DNA of 64,000 bases from Inonotus obliquus (GCA_032164295.1 JAJHTX010000001.1:2418001-2482000); one strand, 5' to 3'; numbered from the stretch's first letter, positions 1 to 11,728 are shown. Notes: generated from the letters alone by a model not told the origin. Numbers and translations: made by a program.

Positions 1-359
1 TTAATACGCTTGGTTGGTCACGTACGCTACTCGTTGCCGGCGGGGAAGAGCCTCCTGCTCGTCTGGAGCGAGTCTGCCGCAACGTACCTGACGTGGACGT
101 TGTGAGTGCCTCAGATCTTAACGTATACGAGATGCTACGCTGGCCGAAGCTAGTGCTCGACATTGACGCTGTATCGTACCTCGAACATCTTCTTAGCAAG
201 AACTTACCGGAAGAAAAACGGATACCGATTTCCAGTCCACCTATTTTGCGCTATTCACGGATGAAAGCTGGGAGGCGCAAGAAGAAATCGCCTACTATTG
301 AAGGCTTGGATGACGTTGAACTGAAGATTGATGAAGGATCGCTTTTTGAGTCACAATAG
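1..359 (+). CDS. Mitochondrial ribosomal protein uL4m, 3' end (5' truncated)
   Basis: The frame is open from base 3 to the TAG at 357-359 and gives about 118 C-terminal residues. The segment LNVYEMLRWPKLVLD, preceded by an Arg/Asn-rich stretch ending in NVPDVDVV, matches the C-terminal part of the L4/uL4 fold, where mitochondrial members have a conserved NVYDIL-type block followed by the last strand and helix. A basic KAGRRKKK patch and a short acidic tail follow, as is common in fungal mitochondrial L4. The protein is expected to act in the large subunit of the mitochondrial ribosome near the exit tunnel. The start and most of the body lie outside the window, so any presequence cannot be judged. 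The organellar rather than cytosolic assignment rests on the lack of the long cytosolic L4 extension. Confidence 0.75.
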   Translation, partial: NTLGWSRTLLVAGGEEPPARLERVCRNVPDVDVVSASDLNVYEMLRWPKLVLDIDAVSYLEHLLSKNLPEEKRIPISSPPILRYSRMKAGRRKKKSPTIEGLDDVELKIDEGSLFESQ

Positions 360-484
360 ACATTTTAGCAACTAGTACTTTCAATATTATACTCCCTAAT
401 CCAACTCTTCATTCTCCACCCTGCTATTTACTTAAAAGTCGAGGTAAGTATTATTAAACTTAAAGGTATGAATCATGAAACGAC

Positions 485-490
485 CACGTG
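485..490. promoter_or_regulatory. CACGTG palindrome upstream of RAD51
   Basis: CACGTG lies 100 bp before the RAD51 start codon. It is the core bound by bHLH factors such as Cbf1 in fungi. Function here is inferred from position only. Confidence 0.35.
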
Positions 491-589
491 ATTTGACCAT
501 GTTAATTACGCGGTTGTTTTTGTCGTGTCCATCCAATACGAACCACACAAGTAGCGCCCATTCGATATTCACAGTCGTCCTGCTCAAAC

Positions 590-1973
590 ATGTCCCAGAA
601 CTCACAGCAAGAATACGAGGAGGAACAGTCGTTCGCAGCTGGTCCGTTGTTGGTAACAAAGCTTCAGGTGCGTACACCAACAGAACATCTTCATCACATC
701 CTTTCCCAATTTCTCATACGTGATGTAAACACAGGAGGTGGGTATATCCCCCCAGGACGTCAAGAAACTGTCAGATGCCGGGTTGAATACCATAGAGTCT
801 GTCGCATATACACCTAAGAAGGTCTTATTAGGTATAAGAGGGATTTCAGAACAGAAAGCAGATAAGATACTGGCAGAGGGTACGTGATCGCTTTGATCCT
901 TTGCCTTGGACTTGACTGATCTTATATTGTGATCGAAATTTGTAGCTCTGAAGATCATTCCACTGGGATTCCAGAGCGCAACGGAGGTACATGCGCGACG
1001 ATCCGAGCTCGTCTGTATCACGACTGGTTCAAAAAACCTTGACACCCTTCTCGCTGGTATGGGCACCCTCATCTTCCCCACTCTCATCTGGTTCACTCGT
1101 ATTCACAGGTGGCGTCGAAACGGGTGCAATCACAGAGCTCTTCGGTGAATTCCGCACAGGTAAATCACAGCTGTGCCACACATTAGCAGTAACATGCCAA
1201 CTTCCCGTAAGCATGGGTGGTGGGGAAGGGAAATGTTTATACATCGACACTGAAGGCACTTTCCGGCCTGTTCGTCTTCTCTCTGTTGCGGAACGATATG
1301 GTCTGAACGGGGAGGAAGTACTTGATAACGTGGCTTATGCACGAGCATACAATGCCGATCATCAGCAGCAATTGCTCATCCATGCAAGTGCGCTCATGTC
1401 GGAATCCAGGTGAGTTTTGTGGCTTAGTAATTAATTATCGTTTTTATTAACAAGCGCGGTCAAGGTTTTCGCTTCTTATTGTCGATTCGTGTACAGCATT
1501 GTACCGAACGGATTTTAGCGGTCGCGGAGAACTTTCTGCCCGTCAAACTCACCTTGCACGTTTCCTTCGTACATTACAACGGCTTGCAGATGAAGTATGG
1601 CCCATTGTCTCCGTGGTTTTCTATCATATCTCATCACCCTTACACTTACACAGTTCGGTATAGCCGTAGTTGTCACGAATCAAGTCATGTCCCAACCAGA
1701 TGCAGCTGCAGGTCCATACGCTGGGAATGATAAGAAACCAATCGGTGGAAACATCATGGCGCATGCATCGACCACTCGGTAGGCAACTTCTATTTTATAT
1801 GACTAAAGTAATTACTTATGCCCTGATACCTATGAACTAATAGATTGCAACTAAGAAAGGGGCGCGCCAACACTCGAATCTGCAAGATCTACGATTCTCC
1901 ATGCCTACCAGAGAGCGAAACACACTTTGCAATTCATGGAAATGGAATTGGCGATCCAGAGGAAGACGTCTAA
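590..1973 (+). CDS. RAD51: DNA repair recombinase Rad51
   Basis: RecA-family strand-exchange ATPase of homologous recombination. Seven exons (590-667, 735-879, 946-1056, 1109-1409, 1465-1594, 1654-1778, 1844-1973) join into 339 residues, the usual length for Rad51. The N-terminus has the acidic EEEQSF segment and a helix-hairpin-helix domain (residues about 25-85). The core has Walker [10 protein letters not shown], the [11 protein letters not shown] strand, Walker B LLIVDS and the NQVMSQPD loop region. The C-terminal GDPEEDV is typical of Rad51, and the N-terminal sequence favours Rad51 over the meiotic paralogue Dmc1. The start is the first ATG of the conserved MSQNSQ beginning. It converges with the next gene about 200 bp downstream. 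No lesion is seen. Confidence 0.97.
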
Positions 1974-2171
1974 AGCGCTCCCCCTGTCTCGACCTTATCA
2001 ACATTCAGCCCGTTCCGTCATTCCTTGTAGTTCGTACGGAATTCCTTGTTGTTCTCGAACCATACTATATCATTATGTACCATTACACTGCACTTTCCAA
2101 GATAATTATCCTAAACAAACGTTTCGCGATCCATACTAATTATAAAGTATACAAACTAGTGAATGTTGTGT

Positions 2172-3873
2172 CTATGCCCCATATGCGATCCTCCAGACAA
2201 CTTTCAACGGGTACGTAACAATGCTAAGCAGCAGTGAAGCAGTAGCAACAGGATTGAACGCCAAAGTCGTTTGGCTTTCCTGACCTGTCGCTTCATCAAG
2301 TTGTGCTATAGACTGTGCCTCCAGCTTATTCTCGTCCAGCCACGCACGTGGGATCACGAGATATTCGCCCCCAGCAGTGCCCGCGCCCTCTCGATTTGAT
2401 TCAAATCCTCCGAGCTCTCCGTTCTCAAAGAAGTCCTGAATGCTTTTCGTGGCCTGGTCTTGGTTCGGAAAGCCGGGAGCAGCAGGATTGTCTAGCAAGA
2501 CAGATTCCTCATATTTTTGAGTATCCGCAGTAATCTTGACAGGATCGGAATGGAAACCAGTTAAGGTCTGAGCAAGAATGGAAGAAGAGTATAACGGATT
2601 CGGCTGATAGTCATCTTTAGGTTTACCCCAGAGGATTCGCTGTGGAGTCCTGTCGCGGTGCCGCAGACGTTTTGTCCGCCATATTTCATGTAAGCGGGTT
2701 TGCTGGTTCTTCGTCTGAGTGCATAACGAAGGGAAGCAATCCGTTCCCTGCTCATTATTACAAAGAACCTGAGGACGGGGCGGAGTGGTACACGGACTAG
2801 TTGGCTCTTCGACTGGCTTGACGGGATGACCAGAAGATCCCTTAATCGGATTCATTTGGCGTTGGGACGGAGCAAGTAATTCGAAATCTTGGGTGGCTTC
2901 CTCGCCAAGTGTGGCATGTTTAACGGATGCAGGGTCCGAAGATGACGTAAGTGTAAGTCCATCGTAATGCACTTCCTGGCAGTTCTCACAGGACGTCATA
3001 GCCTTAAAGAAAGCAGAAGGCTTTGCTAGTGGTAGACCCTCCTCGTCCTCCGGGGTCCCTGAAGAATTACCACTACCGGTAGGGCCTGAGCAAGGGTGAA
3101 ATCCTACCGTTTTCACGTCCTCCGTTCCGGGAGCAGAAGAGTCGGACCCGTTCCCACCCACAGCATCTAGGGCAGTAACATCAGTACCAGCACCTTGAGA
3201 TGATGTACTATTGGAGGCCATGATCCCCGAAATATTGACGAAACTGAAATGGGAAGCCTCAGGATGATGACCAACATCCTGGGTTGAGCTCGACTTAATC
3301 AATGACTTCTTCATCTTGATGGATTTCTTGCTTCTTTTCCTTCCGGCTCTCGGCACCTTGTTACTGATTAGTTGCAAGACACGACGCAATTCGTTCAGCG
3401 TTTCTACGGGTCCGGGCTCCGACTCGCATCTGAATAGATTGCAATGTAAGCTTCGACAACCTGGAGGGCATTCACTGCTCTCATAGTACTCACGGAGCTT
3501 CCGTCACGAAGTCGTTTTCGTCAAATCTCAGTCCAATGCCACTCTCTCCTTGAGGTTTGTACTGTTGGAAAAGCATTTCTTCTGAGCTCGAGTCTCGCAC
3601 AACGATAGGCTTGTCCTTTCCACCGCGCTTATGAGCTTTGGGAAGAAGGCGAGCGCGTCGGCGCAGCGAACCGGAAGATGTTGCCTTGAATCTCCTGAGA
3701 GAGCGTGAAGAGGATGAACGAGATGATGTGCCACTCAACGAGGAACTTGACGAAAAGGACTTGATAGACACAGGAGAAGCAGCAGGCGGGACCATCGTGG
3801 TAGACGCTTCTGGAATTCCCGGTGTGTTCTGAGGCAGAAAAGTATTCTTGATCGCCAGTGTGGGCTTCTTCAT
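2172..3873 (-). CDS. Conserved-looking hypothetical protein, Ser-rich N-terminus
   Basis: Two exons (3873-3494 and 3429-2172) separated by a 64-nt GT-AG intron give about 545 residues. I do not recognise the family. Residues 1-90 are Ser/Arg-rich with a run of serines. Around the splice site lies a compact, probably ordered stretch (DENDFVTEAP, then GPVETLNELRRVLQLI). The middle is low-complexity and basic (KRSKKS). The last 30 residues hold a hydrophobic segment (about ATASLLLSIVTYPLKVVWR) that could be a tail anchor or an amphipathic helix. The intron was placed because it alone joins the two frames in phase. The gene is clearly protein-coding by length, but its function is unknown. Confidence 0.7.
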
Positions 3874-3931
3874 AGTTGGATGTGAAGTTGAAGTTATGGA
3901 AGAACCGAGTGGCTGAGTTTATTCATATTAT

Positions 3932-3937
3932 CACGTG
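3932..3937. promoter_or_regulatory. CACGTG palindrome upstream of the 545-aa gene
   Basis: Part of ATCACGTGACT, 59 bp before the start codon of the gene on the minus strand. Role inferred from position. Confidence 0.3.
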
Positions 3938-4008
3938 ACTGAGTGACAAAAATACACGAATACAACCATAGTATTGGTTCTTCGTTCTTCAAGATAATCT
4001 TCTCAAAA

Positions 4009-5727
4009 CTAAGCATCCGACCAGATTGTTTTGGCAGTGTTTACAACGAGCGATAGCTTCTTTTTCTGGTCTTCCGACGCGACCGGGTTGCCTTCCGCAT
4101 GAGACGCAAATCCGCATTGGGGGCTTATGCAAATTCTAGCATGGATATTAGCTTCATAGCTTGAGAAATTAGTACCGAATATAGCTCACTGGTTCAATGC
4201 TTCCTCATACGTGCGTTTTGGTTCACCATCAGCAATAACCCTTGCCGCTTGCTCGACACGCGCCTTCAAGTCTTCCGGATCCTCCAACTATTCAGCGCGA
4301 CAGCGGCTCAGAACATGACAAGTGTTATTAAACAACGGAATGATTTTACCTTAGGGACTTTGGAGGAAATGAATCCAAGAACAACCGTCTTGTGTTTGGG
4401 AAGATGCCTTAGCGGCTCGAATGTTCCCGCTCGATCAGTATCGTATTCAAGCTGAAGGCAAAACAGAGAATCAGACGAGCGCTGGAGACTAAGGAAGCGC
4501 AACTTACATAGTAGCAGTCGACATTGATCTCGTTGAAAAGCTTAATCGCGATTCTATCGTATCCACCCTCGCTAAAGTGAACGCCGTCCTTGAAGTTCCC
4601 ACGGCAGAGATGGAGGCCAGCCGTCATATCTTTCGGTTTGCTCTCCAGAATTCTGTTGTAGGTTCTGATGTATGTATTAAGAAGCGCGTCGTGATCAACG
4701 CCTATGGCTTCCATGCTGTTGAAGCAAGTCAATAAAGTCCAAGAAACAAATCCAATGCGTAGTGCGATCTACCCTTCGATCATGGCCTTCGCACAGAAAT
4801 AGGCAAGAAGTGGGTCATCGAACTGAATGTTACGACATCCAATTGAATAGAGTTCTGCAATCTCCTGTTGATAGGCTAGAGCAACATCCGCGAAGTACTC
4901 ATCTATTTCCATGGTTAGTAAGTCTGTCACAGCTGCTATTGCGAACGCATACCGTCATTCTTGTATACATCTTTAGGGTATGCATACTCGCCATGCCGTA
5001 GGTGGTACCACTCCGGTGCACACATGGTGAGCTTCAGGGAATTGTGCTCCTCCGGTCTTGTAAGCGCTTTCAGCGATTGGAATTGATCGATATAGAAAGG
5101 TTTGGTCCGCCGAAGTTTGCTCTGACGGACAATCGTAAGCACAGTATCTGGAAAAAATTTATCCGTCCTACCACGCAGATGTGAGAGTCGCCTCCGTGGA
5201 AGTTCAACTTCTTGAAAGCAGCGACATCCGGTACGTAGTCCTAGAACGACGTCAGAACATTACCCCTTGATCTCCGTGTTCGTCTTGCTTACTCACCATC
5301 AGCATGTGCATCGGGACTGAATCATGAGAGTAAGTGGGACTGTTTGTGAGTAAATAAATGGATGCAAATACCTATAGGAAGATGCTTCATTCCCTCCAGG
5401 TTATCAAAAACCTATGCAAAGTCAGCGTCATAGTACTTTTAAGAAAGAAACCCGAATGTCCGCATAGTCAGACAACAGAAAGGTGCAGCAACTCACGGAA
5501 TCGAAAAACATATGGCGTCTGAATTCACCATCTGTTATTGCCTTCATGCCCACTTCGCGCTGTAATTCTATGATGCCCTTTATTGCTGCGTCCTCTACTG
5601 GTCTGAGCTCTTCCTTGGTGACCTCGCCCTTCTCAAATGCAGCACGCTTCTGAAGGAGCTCTGCAGGACGCTTCAAAGAGCCGAGGTGCTCCGCACGATA
5701 CGGTGGAAAGAGGGCAGGAGTTGACAT
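4009..5727 (-). CDS. MetE-like (cobalamin-independent methionine synthase family) single-domain protein
   Basis: Roughly nine exons can be chained from ATG 5727 to TAG 4009, giving a protein near 390 residues. The N-terminus (PPYRAEHLGSLKRP, then TDGEFRRHMFF) and the C-terminal block ISPQCGFASH are signatures of the UROD/MetE-like superfamily. LHLCRG supplies the His-x-Cys pair and SPQCGF the last Cys that bind catalytic zinc in MetE. The length equals one half of full-length MetE, so this is a stand-alone C-domain type protein like bacterial YxjG/YxjH, not the canonical 760-residue enzyme. The likely activity is methyl transfer to a thiol, possibly homocysteine, but the donor is not known. 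One internal exon is only 20 nt (5316-5297). Confidence 0.85.
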
Positions 5728-5926
5728 GGGAAGGTAGAGGTGAGATCAGGTTCTGTCGGATACGAGGTTGTGAGCGGAACTCCACATCCAGTCTCAAAGT
5801 TTTGTGGGTTATATACCTGGCTGGTAATCATTCATCCTGTGATTCGCCGTTCACTCGGTCACATGGGAATGGGAAGTCGGATTGCGCTTTTGTGGACCAA
5901 TCCTCCCATGTTCGGACCCTTTCAGG

Positions 5927-5932
5927 CACGTG
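5927..5932. promoter_or_regulatory. CACGTG palindrome upstream of the MetE-like gene
   Basis: Located 200 bp before the MetE-like start codon. In yeast, Cbf1 binding to CACGTG controls sulfur-amino-acid genes, which would fit this neighbour. That link is inference. Confidence 0.4.
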
Positions 5933-7129
5933 ATGCACCATAAAGACAGTTGGATCACAGGAATCTACTTGTGAGAGGCAAATGGAAGCCTCGTATCAGC
6001 ACGAACCTTGGAAAAAGGCGCAAAATCGGGTTTGCAATCTCCCCGGACGTCGCGGTCGAAGTCAAAACTATGGGACCATAGGCTTCTGTCTACCACCGAG
6101 TCCACCAGATCGCCGGCAACGAGGCCAGGGCGGCCAGAGGGAGGCGAATGGGCAAGGCTGCCGAGCCTGATTGGTCTCGTTGTGTCACTGTGACTCGTCG
6201 ATTTCAGTGCGTTACAAATCAGCTGATCCGCTTCGTGTCGAGGAACTTGAAGAGGCTGTAAGTCGATGAATGTGAAAACATCAATTAATTGCGTCCCGTG
6301 AGCTCTAGGTACCGAAAACAAGCGTTATCTAGTCGAAGTAGCTGACTTGTAGATAGCCTACATCAATGCATGGCCAGTCAGAAGATCAGCTTGAAGACGA
6401 TCGCATGGGGGGATACGCATCCGCCGTACAATATAACACGACTTTTCGTGGAGAACTTTGTTTGCTTTCCCTTTCCGATAGACTCCTGATTGAAAGGACC
6501 TTGCTGGAGAGTGACTTGCGACCTCTCCGCGTCTTTTCCAACCAATATGGAACAAGTTAAACTGCTTGTATGCTTGCCTTGAGTTCGAGGCGGAGTGTCA
6601 TTTTTGCGCCAGCGATGTAGAGGACCTGCTCGTCGCAAAATTGCCGGAAGCCGATCCACAACAATTATTACCAGTCACTCAAAGCGTCCCATAAAAGCAT
6701 AGAGCTCCCGCGCACAAGGAGCCTCGTCGTGGAGGAACCAAATGCAACATCGTCAATTACGATGGTCTGTCGTTAGGTTTGGCGTGCGTTCCAATGACGA
6801 GCAGGGGAGGCATCGCAGTCCACATCGTTTTCGAGAACATGTAGGACAAAAGATCTGGAGAAAGCTGAATACCATGGCTCGAGCTCGGGGGTCGCAAGAC
6901 AAAGACAAGAAGCAAGTGAGGGCAAGATGAACATTAATACGTCCTGCTTTTTGGTCCTTTTGCATTTTTTATTGCGCGGTGATTGCGGAGTCCATCGTTG
7001 CTAGATGTATTCTGTACCTTTCAGGTAACGACTGGGAGGGACCTGTCCGTAAAGGTAAATAACAGGCGTGGACAAACACACATTTGGTAAGAGATTTACG
7101 TGTCGTGTGTCGTGCCAAGAAGACCCGTG

Positions 7130-7135
7130 CACGTG
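7130..7135. promoter_or_regulatory. CACGTG palindrome upstream of the SH3BGR-like gene
   Basis: Located 69 bp before the start codon, in the context GTGCACGTGACC. Role inferred from position. Confidence 0.3.
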
Positions 7136-7203
7136 ACCGCTGTCGCCGATCTGGGTGGCCAAGACTCGAGACTTCACTCTAGCTTAACTTTCGCGATCGC
7201 ACA

Positions 7204-8183
7204 ATGACTTCTCCACCTATTGAAGTATTCCTTACGACCATAGCTTCACAGCCAGCTCTGAGACAGCGACAAGGTCGGAGACGTCATTTCACTCTGGTAA
7301 TGTAGTGCACTCCTGACGTTGTTCCAGAGTACATCCTCCGCATCCTGCAAGTTAAGAAGCTCCCCTTCACTTCATACGGTGAGTAGCTTCTGGCTCTTAT
7401 GCTTCACTCCACTGAGTATTGATCGTTATATCAGACTTAGCGTCAAATGAGGATGCGAAGAGACTATGGAGAAGGAAAGCACCTCCTAGTCAGTCCCCGA
7501 CCCTCCTCTCGAGATGTTAAGCATGGTATTGAGTTGTAACCCAGACAAGCAGCAGCTGCCAGGTATCTTAGTCGGAGGTACATTTCCCGGAACATATGAA
7601 GACTTGTAAGTATGCAACTTTCTTGCATGGTCAATCATTATTCAATGTTTTTCCAAGCGAGGAAGCTGTAGAATTCGACGAACTAGACCGATTCTTACGT
7701 CTCAAGGAGACTTGGGATGAAGAAGACGAGGAAGATAACCCTTCGCTTCAAGTCAAGCCAATAGGCGTTCCGGGAGCGTCGTCGCCTTTACAGATGACCA
7801 GCCACAAGCCGTCATTCGCAAATCAGCCACTACCGTTGAAGGACAAGCTCAAGGAAACTGGTGAAATCGACGCCGGCTCTCTTCTGGACGATACGAGCCT
7901 CCAGGGCGTATCGGTAACTGACTCCGAACTGGCCGATCTCGTGAAAGAGTTGGGTCTCGAAGGGGATGAGGCGGGGGATCTCGTAAAAGGGCTGAGTTCT
8001 ACCAAAGAAGTGGAAACGGATCCTCAAGAAACGCCAGTCGAAAAGAAGGCCGCGGAAGTTGCAGAAACGCCCAAAACATCCGAAACCACAACATCCGAAT
8101 CTGAAGATCCAAAAATTGTGATAGTCGAAGTCCAATCAGACAGGGAACTTTCCAAGAAGCAGGAGGATAGAACTGAAAATTAG
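7204..8183 (+). CDS. SH3BGR-like thioredoxin-fold protein with acidic tail
   Basis: Five exons (7204-7273, 7328-7378, 7435-7488, 7545-7605, 7658-8183) encode about 253 residues. The first 95 residues form an SH3BGR/glutaredoxin-like domain: an opening strand with IEVFLTTIASQP, then RILQVKKLPFTSYDLAS, the P-rich turn near LPGILVGG, and a closing helix ending DELDRFLRL. No CxxC motif is present, so it is probably not a redox enzyme, as is usual for SH3BGRL proteins. After residue 100 the chain is Glu/Asp-rich and disordered (EEDEED and a Thr/Glu-rich C-terminus). Its role is unknown; human relatives are small adaptor-like proteins. It converges on the SDR gene 168 bp downstream. Confidence 0.82.
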
Positions 8184-8350
8184 TATGTAACAATGAATGC
8201 CGAATGGATCGGTCGAAGCATAAGTTATTAATATCACAACAGATAATATTAGGACCATTGTATATTTCTCCTTCCGATCGCACTCGCACACCCCGATGGA
8301 TTATGATATGGAGACCTGGACAATATGTATTCCGCAATAAAGATAACTAT

Positions 8351-9584
8351 CTATAATCTGTATTTAACTGACGAAACTAAATTACCACCGTCAAGGACTA
8401 TTGTCGCGCCATTTACATACGACCCAGCACGACTGGACAAATACAACGCAGTCCCAATGATATCTTCTGGAGTTCCTATCCGTGACACTGGAATACCGCG
8501 TATCAATTCTGCGCCCACCGTCTCCAGAGTCACCTTCATCACTACCAATAACAAATTAGTGCATCTGATATTCGGCGAAGGAATTTTCGAGCATACTTTT
8601 ACTCTGAAACGCTCCTGGAAGCGCTCAGATTAGTAATCCTGCTTTTGCAGGGGCGGAGATGTGAACTCACCACAAGCAATGGTATTGCTGGTGATGCCTT
8701 GAAAGCCAAGACGGCCTGCGAAAGCCTTGCTCATGTGATGCAAGCCAGCCTACGGAGGCAAAGGCTCGGTTCAGGCTCTTCTCTAAGGTAGAGGGTATAA
8801 ACTAGACCTTTGATGCAGAATAAGCATATGTTTCATGGCTAGGGACCTCAACCCCCTCTATGCTGCCGATCTATAATAATCATTTGGACCGTATTGCATT
8901 ACGAGATGATGATACTCACGTTGATGATTCGCGCTGGATCCTTCCACGAATCGCCATCTTTACCACCCTCAGCCGCGGCTGAACGAAGTAGTGGAAGACA
9001 TTTCTGCGTTAGGTTGAAAACGCGCTGCACGTTAAGCGTAAGAACTTTCGTAAAAGCTGAATCCTGAAACACGTATTGCACGGTTAACGGTTAGTATAAC
9101 AAGTTTGGTATGTGTGAAATGGGTTGGTTATTCGCACAGGGTATTCTTCGATATTTTCTGCCCAGGTTGCCCCGGCGTTGTTGACAAGAACGTGTAGTTT
9201 GGATTCTCGTTTGCTGAGCTCTGCTACAAGCTGTTCGACGTCCGAGAGCTTTTGCATATCTGCAGGGATGGCGAAGCACTTCCCAGGACCCATAATCGTA
9301 AGTTCCTTAGCTGTCTCCTCACAGGCTCGCTCTGTTCGCGAGCTAATGTAGACCTACAACGATGGGGAATTATGGATACGTTGATGACAGGTCGAGCGAA
9401 GTCTAGTACCTTTGCACCGTTCTTCACGAATCCTGTGGCTATCTACCACAAACCGAGTCAAAATCCGCTGTGAAATCGAAGAGAGCATATATCATACCAT
9501 TCTTCCTATCCCCCTACTTCCCCCCGTAACCAGAATGACCTTATCCTTCACGTTGAAGAGGTTCCCAACCTCCAAGCTCGACAT
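8351..9584 (-). CDS. Short-chain dehydrogenase/reductase (3-oxoacyl-ACP reductase-like)
   Basis: Classical SDR assembled from about eight exons between ATG 9584 and the stop at 8351. The Rossmann nucleotide-binding motif TGGSRGIG is near the N-terminus, NNAG lies in the central strand, and the catalytic YSASK (Tyr-x-x-x-Lys) is read across an intron. The C-terminal TALYLSS and NGATIVLDGG blocks are typical of the FabG/RhlG-type subgroup. It should catalyse NAD(P)H-dependent reduction or oxidation of a carbonyl or alcohol; the substrate cannot be told from sequence. The NH2-terminal SSLEVGNLFNVKDK is seen in fungal proteins named for rhamnolipid-type 3-oxoacyl reductase, but that name should not be taken as function. 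No targeting signal is evident. Confidence 0.88.
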
Positions 9585-10043
9585 GGTTGTGTGGATTAAA
9601 CCGGGGAGCTAAGACAAAATCACACATTGTGTTATTGTTCAACGCGGGTCTAAATTCCTTGACCCTTCCCCTCCGCCATTAGCCGGGGATCGACGTCTCC
9701 ATGCTTCGTCCTTCCTTAAACATTCTGAAACGTGATTCTCTGGTCGTCTTCTCTAGCTTAGGCTTTGTTCCGACCGCTTGTGGAGGTTGCTGTGATCCGC
9801 GTAGCCGCGAGTAATTTTTGCAATTTTCATAAGACTTCTATTTTGTTTCAGAGTGGTCGACACTACGGGAAGCACAACAATGCATGTATGCATCTCTGTG
9901 GGTGGTAGATATGCCAGTTGAATGGTGTGATGAGTGATTACAATCAATCCATCGAGTGGAACCGTGCTAATTACTTTTTATTTTTTTCTCTGTCCTCGTT
10001 GTTTCTTCCTTCCAAGAAACGGATGTTTCTTTGAAACTATCCA
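9585..10043. other. Intergenic, SDR promoter and 3' flank of the PGDH gene
   Basis: This 459-bp gap between two minus-strand genes contains no supported gene. I see no repeat or RNA gene. Confidence 0.55.
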
Positions 10044-11541
10044 TCAGGCAAGTACCCTCGTCAATATGTTGGCGCTCGTGGCAGAAATTTTCTCCTGTAA
10101 CCTCTCAACATCCTGTTGACTAACATCCGAAATATCCGCCATAAGATACGCAATATCGCCTTTGCTATCCGAGTACTGTTTCTCGACGTTGAAAGGACTG
10201 AGAATCTCGTTAACTTGTCTGAGTACACCAGGTTGATTATGATGCACATGGCATAATCGGATTTGGTTGGGCTGATCGATGTCGATTGCGCGTAAATCGA
10301 CTTCTGGGAAATTGACGGATCCAAAGGAGGTACCGAGGTTCAGGTAACGTGTTAAGTTTGCGGAAACCTCGTCTCCGATCATACGTTGGGCTTCTTCCGT
10401 TGAACCACCGATGTGAGGGGTAAGAATGACATTTGGTATCGAGCGTAGCTCCGCTGCCCAGCTGTTAAGTTTGTCGTCGAATGGGTGACCGTTCGCGGCT
10501 GGTTCTGCTGGGTAGACGTCTATTGCTGCCCCTGCCAGATGCCCGTCTTTCAGTGCTTGAATCAGAGCTGGGATATCGACAACGCGTCCACGAGCATTGT
10601 TGATCAAATATGATCCCTTCTTCATTAACGCGAGCTGCCGATAACCTATGAGGTTGATGGTGTCTGGGTCCTCGGGTACGTGTAGCGTAACATAGTCCGA
10701 TTCCCTAAGCAACGATTCAAGGCTCGGCACTTGTCTCGCGGAACCCAGAGGCATAATGTTGAGAATATCATGAAAAAGTACGCGAAGACCGAACGCTTCG
10801 GCCAGAACAGAAAGTTGGGAACCGATATGACCGTAACCAACGATTCCGAGTGTCTTGCCACGGACTTCCCAACAATTCTTCGAAGTTTTGTTCCATAGAC
10901 CCTCCTTCATTTCGCGTGCACGATCGAATAATTGACGAGACAATGCGATCAGTTCGGCCATGACTAATTCCGCAACGGAACGAGAGTTGGAGAACGGTGA
11001 GTTGAATACTGGAATGCCAGCATGAGCTGCGCTGTCGAGGTCGACTTGGTTGGTTCCGATGCAGAAGCATCCGATTACGACGAGCTGATAGTGCATTTTC
11101 AGACAAACTCAAGAGACCAAGAAGAGCGACTTGACCTACCTTTGAAGCTGCCTTGACTACCCGTTGAGTGATTTTTGTCTTACTACGGATCCCAATAGCA
11201 TGATACTGGCCAATATTTTGCACGAGCTCATCCTCGTTCCACGCCTTTGTGAAATGATCGACCTGGAAACCCTGCTGCCTAAAAACATCGACAGCTCCCT
11301 GACTAATATTTTCCAGAAGTAAAATTCTGATTTCGTCCTTGTCGATCGGTCGAAGCAGTCTCGGAGCCCGAATGGCAGGTCCGCCTATCGAGTTTTTACG
11401 AAACCTCTCGTGTATGCTGCCCTGCTGCGGGGACACGGACATGGAGAGGACAGACATCTGCTGGGTAGGTGAAGCAGAGACAGAGACCACGTTCGTGTTT
11501 ACGGGCGTCGGTCGAATCGGCACTGGGATCGAAGAAGCCAT
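10044..11541 (-). CDS. D-3-phosphoglycerate dehydrogenase
   Basis: First enzyme of serine synthesis, oxidising 3-phosphoglycerate to 3-phosphohydroxypyruvate in the cytosol. Two exons (11541-11140, 11084-10044) encode 480 residues, close to yeast Ser3/Ser33 (469). After a Ser/Thr-rich N-terminal extension of about 60 residues come the substrate domain (ILLLENIS, IGIRSKTKIT), the NAD-binding GYGHIGSQ motif, the NNARGRVVD Arg region, the DVYPAEP segment and the catalytic His in TPHIGGSTEEAQ. The C-terminus is a regulatory ACT domain (NQPGVLRQVNEIL) that binds serine in related enzymes. The gene is divergent from HIS7, so the two amino-acid genes share one 286-bp promoter. Confidence 0.95.
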
Positions 11542-11722
11542 TGTTCGTTAAGTAATATTTATGCAATACTGTGCGTGGGGGGTACGATGGCGCAATTTGT
11601 AGAGTAAAGATCCGGACTAGAGGGGTAAGTTTGGGGTGTAACTTGCTGGCATCTATTTCCAGGCAGTGTACACAGTTGAAGGTGTTGCCATCTTTGCCAT
11701 TCATTTTTTTCGCCGCGAGATG

Positions 11723-11728
11723 GAGTCA
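11723..11728. promoter_or_regulatory. Gcn4-like site (TGACTC on minus strand) in PGDH/HIS7 divergent promoter
   Basis: GAGTCA in the context TGGAGTCATT matches six of seven bases of the TGASTCA consensus recognised by Gcn4/CPC1-type bZIP factors. It lies about 100 bp before HIS7 and 182 bp before the PGDH start codon, where it could serve general amino-acid control of both genes. Confidence 0.45.

Larger units (their letters stand above)
5728..7203. other. Gene-poor intergenic region, divergent promoters
   Basis: The largest stretch without a supported gene. It separates the MetE-like gene from the SH3BGR-like gene and must hold both promoters. Short open frames on both strands show no family motif and no splice-consistent extension. 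I see no repeat, tRNA or transposon remnant. Confidence 0.6.

Noticed and set aside
5965..6321. 118-residue minus-strand open frame in the large gap
   Set aside because: No domain, no good splice continuation and mixed-composition sequence; most likely chance.
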